Under the pieces are notes generated by a model. That model saw nothing but the letters and a program-made list of their open reading frames with translations, searched no databases and was not told the origin of the DNA. Positions 16,171 through 23,477 of a DNA stretch of 24,352 nt are shown one piece after another; positions within the stretch are counted from its first letter, which is position 1, and each line of letters begins with the position of its first letter. The stretch comes from CAIVAT01 sp964355945 (GTDB taxonomy: Bacteria; Bacteroidota; Bacteroidia; Bacteroidales; FEN-979), in NCBI GenBank assembly GCA_964355945.1, contig CAYHGE010000056.1:1-24352 (forward strand). The letters run 5' to 3'. The translations under genes and the position numbers were made by a program.

Positions 16171-18168
16171 ATGAAAAAGTTTTTTCTCCTCCCGGCATTT
16201 TCGGGGCTGATCCTTTTGTTTAGTGTAACATCCTGCAATACAGGCTATCGTACAGATATTCAACACCTGGTGTCGCCGGCTGCACTGCCTTACCTCAAAA
16301 ACTGCAAGCTTATACAGGTCTCAAGTTCTGATACTTCGGGTGGTAACAAAGACGGGATCAGTATTGCCCCTGGGAAAAAAGTGACGATTTTTGATGCTGA
16401 AGGGCCCGGTATGGTTGTGCGGATGTGGTTTGCAATTGATTCGCGGGATCCATATTTTTTGAGACGTATCGTCCTGCGGATATACTGGGATAATGAAGCA
16501 AAACCATCTGTTGAAGTTCCGATAGGCGATTTCTTCGGATGTGGCTTTAAGCATAAGCAATACACCTCACAATATATGGCAATGACCAGCGGCGGATACG
16601 TCTGCTATTTTCCCATGCCTTTTGAGCGTGCTGCCCGTATTGAAATTGCCAATGATACCAGACAGGAAGTTTTTGGTTTTTTATATCAAATTGAATATCA
16701 AAAATTCGAAGGTGCGCTGGAATCAGATGTAGCTTATTTTCATGCCCAGTGGAACAGGAGTATCAGAACAAACTACGATTCAAATTATGTTATGCTGAAG
16801 GCTGAGGGAAAGGGACATCTTGTTGGTGTTAACCTCAACCTGCAATCCTATAACGGTGGACTTGGGTTTCTTGAAGGGGACGAAATGATCTATGTTGATG
16901 GCGAAAAACGGCCTGCAGTGCGTGGTACAGGAACTGAAGACTATTTTTCGGGGGGATGGTATTTTAACTCTGGAGAATTTACAGGGCCATACAGTGGATT
17001 GGTTTATAAAAATGATACGCTTGGTCAGATTGCGGCCTACCGTTTTTATATCATGGATCCGATTCCATTTAAGAAAAACATCAAGGTCACCATTGAACAT
17101 GGTCATGGCAACCAGGATATCGCGGATTACAGTTCAACAGTTTTCTGGTACCAGATGGAGCCACATAAGCCATTCCCAACCTTTCCGATTGCAGGCCAGC
17201 GTATCCCTTTACGGATTGTAAAACCAGCACGAATGTTTGAGGCGGAGAAGCTTCAATTCCGTCTTGAAGGATTGAAGTCGAAAGTCATGAATATGGCAGA
17301 TGAGGGACCTGAATGGGGTGAAAATAAGCAGATTCTGATTGAATCCAGGGATAAATCCTCTTTTCGATTAGACATCAATGGGTTAAAGGAACCCGTATAT
17401 GACATGAACCTCTATTATTCCAAGGGTCCGGATTATGGTAATGCAGATATTTTTGTGAATAATATCAGGGCAGGGACGATCAGTGGTTATTCACCGCACA
17501 TCCTGCCCAGCGGTAAAGTCACCCTGACGGGGTTAAGGACCCTGACAGGGTCGGTGGACATTCGTTTTGTGGTTACCGGCAAGAACGCCTTATCCAAGGG
17601 GTATTTTGTCGGACTCGACGGGGTAAGCATGGAGCCCCAGCGTAATTATATTGGCGAATGGTACATCCTTGGACCTTTTCCCAACCCGCATAAAATAGGT
17701 TCGAACCGACGTGGCCTCGACTCAGTTTATCTTCCCGAATCAAAGATCGATCTCATCCTGGATTATCATGGTGCACCTGCGAAACCTATTCGATGGTCCT
17801 ACGTAGAAACACCTGAAAATGGATGTCTGTCGCTTACTGATAAAATTATTCCACATGAATTGGTTGTAACTTATGCACTTACTTACATTTATTCACCTGA
17901 TACCAGAAAAACAACACTATTCATTGGAAGCGACGACGGATCAAAAGTGTTTTTCAACGGGGATGAGGTGTATCGTTTCCTTGGAGAGCGGATTGCAGAG
18001 CCCGACCAGGCGGAAATTGAATTAATCATGAAACCCGGATGGAATAAGCTCCTGCTGAAAATTGAGAATAATCTTGGTGCTTATTCATTTTATGCCAGGC
18101 TGATTAATACTGGCAACAAACTGGTTGTGAGCGCCAATCAAAACCTGGAACCTGAAAATATAAAATGA
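16171..18168 (+). CDS. GH172-family (DUF2961) lipoprotein glycoside hydrolase
   Basis: A 665-residue protein from ATG 16171, with a lipoprotein signal ending V-T-S-Cys22. An upstream TTG at 16156 is less likely. The DUF2961 core (about 40-335) has GPGMVVRMWFAI, VEVPIGDFFGCGF, and LEGDEMIYVDGE followed by GTGTEDYFSGGW. The Glu of LEGDE (235) and the Glu of GTGTED (256) are 21 apart, the same spacing as the reported catalytic pair of the characterised GH172 fructofuranosidase (Glu270/Glu291). GH172 enzymes act on alpha-D-fructofuranosides or D-arabinofuranosides. Two beta domains follow, the last beginning GEWYILGPFPNP. Two TLTG repeats (17521-17551) sit in the middle domain. Its stop overlaps the CAP gene start. 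Confidence 0.88.
   Translation: MKKFFLLPAFSGLILLFSVTSCNTGYRTDIQHLVSPAALPYLKNCKLIQVSSSDTSGGNKDGISIAPGKKVTIFDAEGPGMVVRMWFAIDSRDPYFLRRIVLRIYWDNEAKPSVEVPIGDFFGCGFKHKQYTSQYMAMTSGGYVCYFPMPFERAARIEIANDTRQEVFGFLYQIEYQKFEGALESDVAYFHAQWNRSIRTNYDSNYVMLKAEGKGHLVGVNLNLQSYNGGLGFLEGDEMIYVDGEKRPAVRGTGTEDYFSGGWYFNSGEFTGPYSGLVYKNDTLGQIAAYRFYIMDPIPFKKNIKVTIEHGHGNQDIADYSSTVFWYQMEPHKPFPTFPIAGQRIPLRIVKPARMFEAEKLQFRLEGLKSKVMNMADEGPEWGENKQILIESRDKSSFRLDINGLKEPVYDMNLYYSKGPDYGNADIFVNNIRAGTISGYSPHILPSGKVTLTGLRTLTGSVDIRFVVTGKNALSKGYFVGLDGVSMEPQRNYIGEWYILGPFPNPHKIGSNRRGLDSVYLPESKIDLILDYHGAPAKPIRWSYVETPENGCLSLTDKIIPHELVVTYALTYIYSPDTRKTTLFIGSDDGSKVFFNGDEVYRFLGERIAEPDQAEIELIMKPGWNKLLLKIENNLGAYSFYARLINTGNKLVVSANQNLEPENIK
17521..17551. 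repeat. Two in-frame 18-bp palindromic units inside the GH172-like gene
   Basis: ACCCTGACGGGGT (17521-17533) and ACCCTGACAGGGT (17539-17551) are the same 13-base units, with the same 18-bp period and reading frame, as at 11643-11691. They encode TLTGLR and TLTGSV in a beta-sandwich region. Confidence 0.88.
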
Positions 18169-19103
18169 AAAGCACCAGCATCAGCAATCTATTTATATCA
18201 GCCTGTCTGTTGATTCTTTCCTCATTTGGCATTTGCCAGGTTTCTGGTCAAACCGGAATTAAACAAGGCCCCTCAGTTCCCGTAAATTTCTGTCTCAACG
18301 CTTATGAAATGGACCTTTACCTGATGATTAACGAATACAGGCAAACATACAACCTCGCTCCCATTCCGCTCTCGAAGTCTCTTTCCTACATTGCCACTCT
18401 CCATGCCAAAGATCTGTATTTCAATCATCCTGATCAGGGCTCCTGCAATTTTCATTCATGGTCGGGAAAAGGTAAATGGGCTCCTTTTTGTTATCCCAGG
18501 GATGAAAACAAGAAAAACTCTGTGTGGGATAAAGCCCGTGAGTTAACAAAATACCCATCCAAAGCTTATGAAATCGTATATTGGGAAAACAACCCGCTTG
18601 TAAAGGACACCATCATCATGGTCTGGAAGGTGGAGGAGTATTTCAGCAACTTCCTGCTGAATTCCGGAAAATGGTCAGGTAAGACATGGAATGCAATCGG
18701 GATCGCAGTGTATGAGAACTATGCATGTGCCTGGTTTGGCGAAGTTTCTGATCCTGAGGGTGAAGCGTACATTTGTGGCAGCAAGCCTCCCAGACACACT
18801 TCAGACACGTTAAAACCGACGGTTAAACCGAATGTGCCAGTGCCTGTCCTTCCTTTGCCTAAACCGCCAATTGACTCAATTTCAGGAACATATTACATCA
18901 TCATAAAAACAAATTTGTCGGCTGACGCAGCCAATAAATTAGTCAGTACGCTCAAAGGCACCGAATACCCATTAGCCAGGATGCTTGAAAAGGATGGCAA
19001 AGTCAGGGTTTCTGCCTTCGAGTCAACAGATAAACCGGCTGTGATGACGAAACTGAAAGAGGTGAAAAAGGTATATAAGGACGCCTGGCTTCTGAAGCGG
19101 TAA
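18165..19103 (+). CDS. Exported CAP (SCP/PR1)-domain protein with C-terminal SPOR domain
   Basis: A 312-residue protein with signal peptide (about 1-29), a CAP domain (about 45-205) and, after a Pro-rich linker (PTVKPNVPVPVLPLPKPP, 219-236), a SPOR-like domain (241-312: GTYYIIIKTNLSADAANKLV...). CAP markers are MINEYRQ, His80 (ATLHAKD), His97 (FHSW), Glu136 and ACAWFGE. CAP proteins bind ligands or metals or act as proteases; SPOR domains bind denuded peptidoglycan, so this protein may be held at the cell wall or septum. The ATG overlaps the GH172 stop (ATGA), pointing to translational coupling. The molecular function is unknown. Confidence 0.82.
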   Translation: MKSTSISNLFISACLLILSSFGICQVSGQTGIKQGPSVPVNFCLNAYEMDLYLMINEYRQTYNLAPIPLSKSLSYIATLHAKDLYFNHPDQGSCNFHSWSGKGKWAPFCYPRDENKKNSVWDKARELTKYPSKAYEIVYWENNPLVKDTIIMVWKVEEYFSNFLLNSGKWSGKTWNAIGIAVYENYACAWFGEVSDPEGEAYICGSKPPRHTSDTLKPTVKPNVPVPVLPLPKPPIDSISGTYYIIIKTNLSADAANKLVSTLKGTEYPLARMLEKDGKVRVSAFESTDKPAVMTKLKEVKKVYKDAWLLKR

Positions 19104-19566
19104 TTCGAGTGAGTCCAATTGATTGCCCCATGGATATTTCCGCATGCCATCTCGCTGCGCGGCATATTGCCACTCCTGCTCTGTTGGCAGCCTCTTCCCG
19201 GCCCATTTTGCATAAGCCTTTGCATCATCCAGGTTCATATACACCACCTGGAGATCTTCGGTTCCCGGTAACACCCTGAAGATGGCAAAATCGGGTTTGA
19301 TAAACTTATTCAGATTCAACGGAGGTGGCAAAACAAGTATCGGCAATGATCCGGGGGCTTTTGCCTGATCTGTGGTTAATGCTGTCAATGATTACCGAAA
19401 AAAGAGGCAGTCGCTCCAGAAGATCCAGACTGCCCATCTTTTTTGTTACAACTGATCTGATCATGAACTGGTTGAGATGATCAGATTCGAGCCGCAGCAG
19501 GCTGTTCTGGGCAAACAGGGTTGTCGTCAGGCAAGCCCATACAAACAACTGGAAGTTTCTTTTCAA
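19104..19566 (-). pseudogene. Truncated, frameshifted formylglycine-generating-enzyme-like (SUMF1/FGE) gene
   Basis: From TTG 19566 one frame begins MKRNFQLFVWACLTTTLFAQ, an export signal, and runs to a stop at 19306. The overlapping frame from about 19390 then gives FGE-like sequence: PDFAIFRVLPGTEDLQVVYM, NLDDAKAYAKWAGKRLPTEQ and EWQYAAQRDG..KYPWGN. Homology stops after KYPWGNQLDS, next to the CAP stop codon (19101-19103), and the sequence then runs into that gene's antisense strand. So the C-terminal half of the FGE domain is gone and the frame is broken. Intact relatives are exported; they oxidise a Cys to formylglycine or serve as iron/copper proteins. Confidence 0.72.
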
Positions 19567-19583
19567 AGTTTAGAATTTGGGTT

Positions 19584-19673
19584 AACCACATTAGGCACAT
19601 TAGAACACACTAGAAAAGCACAATAGAATTTCTACTGTATTTTTCTATTGTACCTATTGTATCTAATGTGGTT
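19584..19673. repeat. 90-bp imperfect inverted repeat with AACCAC ends and ~10-nt units
   Basis: AACCACATTAG (19584-19594) pairs perfectly with CTAATGTGGTT (19663-19673), and the arms continue with imperfect pairing for about 47 bases each, through units like CACATTAG, CACACTAG and CACAATAG. The ends match those of the 422-699 element. It lies between the ogt stop and the FGE-like pseudogene; apart from it, 19567-19701 shows nothing. It could also work as a terminator-like hairpin. Confidence 0.75.
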
Positions 19674-19701
19674 ATTTTTATAATATTAACACGAACAAAT
19701 G

Positions 19702-20193
19702 CTACAATTTGCCATAGAACAAATCCCGTTGCGAAAAAGCATGTTCATGTTCGAGCAGCCATTTCTTTCGTTTTAATCCGCCGCGATAACCTATGAGCTT
19801 GCCATTCGAACCTAGCACCCGGTGACAAGGCACCAGGATGGAGACAGGGTTATGACCATTGGCTCCACCAACGGCACGAACAGCTTTGACATTGCCTGCG
19901 CGTCGCGCCAGTTCCAGGTATGAGATGGTTGATCCGTATTGAATGTTCAAAAGTTCATTCCAGACTTTTAACTGAAACGCGGTTCCTTCGAGGTCGTACT
20001 TAAGATCAAATTTCCGGCGTGAGCCGTGGAAATACTCTTCCAATTGAAGGATACAACTCTTCAAACAGGACGGAATATGTTGCGGTTTTACCCTGAAATC
20101 AAGGAAATACAAGGAACGTATTCCATTTGTTGAGCCTGTTACTTCGAGATATCCGATTGGTGTCTTAAGAAAAGCCCGTTGGATCGTATTCAT
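19702..20193 (-). CDS. ogt: Methylated-DNA--[protein]-cysteine S-methyltransferase
   Basis: A 163-residue suicide DNA-repair protein that moves the methyl group from O6-methylguanine to its own cysteine. The acceptor is Cys123 in VPCHRVLGSNGKLIGYRGGL; the DNA-binding helix-turn-helix and Arg finger are in ISYLELARRAGNVKAVRAVGGANGHNP. There is a short N-terminal domain and no Ada regulatory domain. The length is normal. ATG 20193 lies 1 base after the stop of the 70-residue membrane protein gene, so the two are co-transcribed. Confidence 0.94.
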   Translation of the reverse strand: MNTIQRAFLKTPIGYLEVTGSTNGIRSLYFLDFRVKPQHIPSCLKSCILQLEEYFHGSRRKFDLKYDLEGTAFQLKVWNELLNIQYGSTISYLELARRAGNVKAVRAVGGANGHNPVSILVPCHRVLGSNGKLIGYRGGLKRKKWLLEHEHAFSQRDLFYGKL

Positions 20194-20194
20194 A

Positions 20195-20407
20195 TCAGGT
20201 GGTTTTACTTTTGCCGCTTCTCCAGGATAAAAAGAGCATGATGAGTCCGAAAATCAGCATGCCACATCCCGACCAGAGATTGATGTTGATGCCTAGTGAC
20301 CGGCTGTACAGAGCATTATCTCCACTTGTGAATAAGCCGAAAACGGACAGCAATAGCCCAAGAATTGTAAACATCAGCCCGATCGGAAATTTGATATCAA
20401 TACCCAT
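20195..20407 (-). CDS. Small two-helix membrane protein (conserved hypothetical)
   Basis: A 70-residue protein with hydrophobic helices at about 7-27 (FPIGLMFTILGLLLSVFGLF) and 43-63 (NLWSGCGMLIFGLIMLFLSW), joined by a short polar loop (TSGDNALYSRSLGININ), and a basic tail (RSGKSKTT). I do not recognise a named family. It lies 48 bases after the symporter gene and 1 base before ogt. The closeness to the symporter suggests a small partner of that transporter, but this is inference. Confidence 0.7.
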   Translation of the reverse strand: MGIDIKFPIGLMFTILGLLLSVFGLFTSGDNALYSRSLGININLWSGCGMLIFGLIMLFLSWRSGKSKTT

Positions 20408-20455
20408 ATTGTAAATGAATTAATGAATGTAAACAATGAAAACAATGCATTGTTG

Positions 20456-22189
20456 TTACCAGAACAGGACTGTTAATATTACCGCTATCGTCAGAACAAG
20501 GATTGCAAGTGCAGATGAGCGCATATACCAGGGCACGTTATTCTCAACAATCTTTGGTGTGAGCGAATAAACAAGCCCTTTCAAATCTTCATCTGATTTT
20601 TTCTGAAGCGTAACCAGTGATAAACCAATGGTAACGACAGCACTTGTTGAAAAGGCAAAAATGGCTGTCCAGAAGTTCTGGGCCATTTCAACCGGATAGG
20701 TATGAATGTTGGTGATCCATCCGCCTTTGACAAGGGTTGCCGCGCCTTCCGGAACAGTTAGCCCATGGTGAAGCAATGCGATGAAGAAACCTGCCAGTAA
20801 CCCGGTGAAGGCAGCATTTCCGGTAGTTCTTTTCCAGAACATACCCAGGAAGATCACCGCAAACAATGGAGCATTGACCATGGAAAAGATGGTTTGCAGG
20901 AAGTCCATGATATTCCCGAAAAGACTCGCCAGGTAAGCAGCAGCAATGCTGACGATCACTCCAAAGATTGTTGCCATCCGGCCGACGAAGAGATAATGTT
21001 TATCATCAGCAATTTTATCAGAAGTTACCGGCCGGATATAGCTTTGATAAATATCATAAGTCCATACGGTATTGAATGCAGATACATTTCCGGCCATACC
21101 CGACATGAAAGAGGCAAGCAGCGCGGTAATCCCCAATCCCAGCACCCCGGCTGGCAAATATTGTTTCAGCAGGGCAATGATGGTATAGTCATAATTATAA
21201 TGTCCCGGGGAAATTTCCGGTAACATAAAACCTGATCCCGGTTTATTTAACAGAACGAGGGCAGCAATTCCCGGGACGATGATGAGGAAAGGGATGAACA
21301 TTTTTGGCAGAGCACCAATGAGCGGCGTGTTTCGCGCTGCAGTAGGTGATTCTGCTGACATAGCCCGCTGAACGATCAGAAAATTGGTACACCAGTATCC
21401 GAAGGAGAGTACAAATCCAAGTCCTGCGGCAATGCCATACCATTCCACGCCCAGGGGATTCGCCGTTGCGGAACCGGTGTATTTCCATGTCGTTGTCCAG
21501 GTATCCGGAGCAAATCCTTTGGCGGTAACAATCGGGGCCAGTTGTTCTTTCATGCCCGTCCATCCGCCCAAATCCTGAAGACTCAGAAAAACAATTGGCA
21601 GCAACCCGATTACTATTATGAAGAATTGCAGAACTTCGTTGTAGATTGCTGAAGAAAGACCGCCCAGATAAGTGTAGCCAAGAACGATTGCAGCAGATAA
21701 AACCAAGCTCAGATGGAAATTCCAGCCAAGAACTTTCTCCATGAGGATGGCAAGCGCATACATTGAGATTCCGGATGCAAGGATCGTCATGACTGCAAAC
21801 AAGATGGCGTTCAATCCGCGGGTTTTTTCATCGAAGCGCAGTTTGAGGTACTCGGGAACCGAACGGGCTTTGGATCCATAGTAAAAAGGCATCATGAACA
21901 GTGCAAGGAAAACCATGGCAGGAATTGCCCCGATCCAGTAGAAATGCGTGGTAAGCATTCCGTATTTTGCACCAGAGCCGGTCATTCCCATGACTTCAAG
22001 CGCACCCAGGTTTGTGGAAATAAATGCCAGTCCGGCAACCCATGCAGGCATAGACCGGCCGGCTTCCAGAAAGGCACTGGCATCTTTCATGTAACGTTTC
22101 AATGCCCATCCAATTCCCAGGACGAAGACGAAATAGACTATCATGATGGCATAGTCAATCCAGCTGAGTACAAATCCGGTATCTGTCAT
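20456..22189 (-). CDS. Sodium:solute symporter (SSS/SGLT family)
   Basis: A 577-residue inner-membrane transporter from ATG 22189 (a TTG at 22198 would add three residues). About 14 hydrophobic helices are visible. SSS hallmarks are the first helix WIDYAIMIVYFVFVLGIGWA, the FLEAGRSMPAWVAGLAFIST, NLGALEVMGMTGSGAKYG stretch (TM2, substrate and Na site), GGLSSAIYNEVLQFF, and SGMAGNVSAFNTVWTYDIYQ with the Na2-site Ser/Thr region (TM9). It is of the SGLT-like size, likely importing a sugar or related solute with Na+. Substrate cannot be read from the sequence. It leads a symporter-small membrane protein-ogt operon. Confidence 0.9.
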   Translation of the reverse strand: MTDTGFVLSWIDYAIMIVYFVFVLGIGWALKRYMKDASAFLEAGRSMPAWVAGLAFISTNLGALEVMGMTGSGAKYGMLTTHFYWIGAIPAMVFLALFMMPFYYGSKARSVPEYLKLRFDEKTRGLNAILFAVMTILASGISMYALAILMEKVLGWNFHLSLVLSAAIVLGYTYLGGLSSAIYNEVLQFFIIVIGLLPIVFLSLQDLGGWTGMKEQLAPIVTAKGFAPDTWTTTWKYTGSATANPLGVEWYGIAAGLGFVLSFGYWCTNFLIVQRAMSAESPTAARNTPLIGALPKMFIPFLIIVPGIAALVLLNKPGSGFMLPEISPGHYNYDYTIIALLKQYLPAGVLGLGITALLASFMSGMAGNVSAFNTVWTYDIYQSYIRPVTSDKIADDKHYLFVGRMATIFGVIVSIAAAYLASLFGNIMDFLQTIFSMVNAPLFAVIFLGMFWKRTTGNAAFTGLLAGFFIALLHHGLTVPEGAATLVKGGWITNIHTYPVEMAQNFWTAIFAFSTSAVVTIGLSLVTLQKKSDEDLKGLVYSLTPKIVENNVPWYMRSSALAILVLTIAVILTVLFW

Positions 22190-22195
22190 GGCAAA

Positions 22196-22203
22196 CAAAA
22201 TTA
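22196..22203 (-). promoter_or_regulatory. -7 element for the symporter operon
   Basis: The minus strand reads TAATTTTG, an exact TAnnTTTG, ending 6 bases before the symporter ATG (22189). The leader would be only a few bases. No good TTTG box was found upstream. Confidence 0.4.
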
Positions 22204-22224
22204 TAAGTATATTTTTATAAACGG

Positions 22225-22232
22225 TAACTTTG
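22225..22232 (+). promoter_or_regulatory. -7 element for the metallophosphoesterase gene
   Basis: TAACTTTG fits the -7 consensus and lies 31 bases upstream of the TTG start at 22264. With the minus-strand element at 22196-22203 it forms a tight divergent pair, their -7 boxes only 21 bases apart. Confidence 0.45.
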
Positions 22233-22263
22233 CCGCAAGAAAATCACAAAAAGTATAAAAACA

Positions 22264-23421
22264 TTGAAACCAAGCGCATTTTTAATATTTTTCACGATTG
22301 TCCTGGTCATATATGGCCTGGTCAACAGCTATATTTTTATCAGGGGATTGCAGGCCATTCCTGCGGGATGGTCATGGCGACCATGGTATATTGCAGGATT
22401 CTGGATTATTTCTTCAACGTTTGTCCTGTCAAGAATTATGGAGAGGGCCTACCCCAGTGATATTACCGGAATCATCACATGGATCGGCTCTTTCTGGCTG
22501 GCATTCATGCTCTATTTTATCCTGATCGCAGTATGCATAGATATTGCAAGGGTTCTAAACCATTTCTTTCACATTTTCCCGCAATCCTTTTACGAAAACT
22601 ACCAGCAGACAAAACTTATGGTATTGTATGCCTCCATCTTACTGGTTACCTTGATTGTTGCCGGAGGCTATATTAATGCGCGAAACCCGGGGATTACAAA
22701 GCTGGAACTGAAAATCGGAAAGGTGGTACCTGGGGCTAAATCACTCAACATTGTGATGGCCTCAGACATCCACCTTGGCACCATCATCGCCAAGCGAAAA
22801 GCCCACAGGCTTGTTGCCGCTATCAACGACCTTCATCCAGACATCGTGCTGTTTGCCGGGGACGTGGTTGATGAAGATCTGGCGCCTGTGATCAAGAATA
22901 ACCTGGGAGCAGATTTGCTTGAGATCAAATCGAAACTCGGGGTTTATGCCATCACCGGAAACCATGAGTATATTGGCGGAGCTGAAAAGGCCGTAAAATA
23001 CCTGGAAGAGCACGGTGTTAATGTACTTCGCGACACAGCACTGTTTATTGATGGGCGATTTTACCTGGTGGGACGGGAAGACCGGGACAAGCCCCGGTTT
23101 ACAGGAAAAACACGCAAAGAACTTTCTGAACTTCTCCAACAAGTGGATCGCACTTTCCCGGTTATCCTTATGGATCATCAACCATTCAACCTGGAACGCA
23201 CTGTAAAACAAGGGGTTGATCTGCAGCTATCGGGACACACCCATCATGGACAGCTATGGCCATTTAACTACATTACTACTGCCATATATGAAATCAGTTG
23301 TGGCTATAAACAGATTGGAAAGACCCATTTTTATGTTTCCACCGGTTTCGGCACCTGGGGCCCGCCTGTGAGACTGGGCAACAGACCGGAAATTGTGCAG
23401 ATTATTTTGCACTTTGAATAA
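22264..23421 (+). CDS. Membrane-anchored metallophosphoesterase (YaeI/YkuE-like)
   Basis: A 385-residue calcineurin-like phosphoesterase. Four hydrophobic helices (about 5-27, 42-58, 68-95, 117-137) anchor it. The binuclear metal site is complete: Asp168 and His170 (ASDIHLG), Asp200 (AGDVVD), Asn233-His234 (TGNHEY), His305 (LMDHQP), His325 and His327 (SGHTHHG). Related YaeI/YkuE proteins cleave phosphodiesters, YaeI being linked to lipid A-related substrates; the substrate here is unknown. The start is TTG at 22264, the only one giving the whole first helix. Confidence 0.88.
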   Translation: MKPSAFLIFFTIVLVIYGLVNSYIFIRGLQAIPAGWSWRPWYIAGFWIISSTFVLSRIMERAYPSDITGIITWIGSFWLAFMLYFILIAVCIDIARVLNHFFHIFPQSFYENYQQTKLMVLYASILLVTLIVAGGYINARNPGITKLELKIGKVVPGAKSLNIVMASDIHLGTIIAKRKAHRLVAAINDLHPDIVLFAGDVVDEDLAPVIKNNLGADLLEIKSKLGVYAITGNHEYIGGAEKAVKYLEEHGVNVLRDTALFIDGRFYLVGREDRDKPRFTGKTRKELSELLQQVDRTFPVILMDHQPFNLERTVKQGVDLQLSGHTHHGQLWPFNYITTAIYEISCGYKQIGKTHFYVSTGFGTWGPPVRLGNRPEIVQIILHFE

Positions 23422-23477
23422 CAAATTGGCCATTTTATGACAAGGATGAACAGAAATTGCTCAAATAAAGTGCATTC

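Noticed and set aside
20441..20454. Perfect 14-bp palindrome AACAATGCATTGTT just after the symporter stop
   Set aside because: AT-rich, no loop and no T-run; could be chance or a weak processing site, with nothing else to support it.
23422..23477. Short ATG-led frame between the phosphoesterase and M23 genes
   Set aside because: Only about ten codons and no supporting signal.
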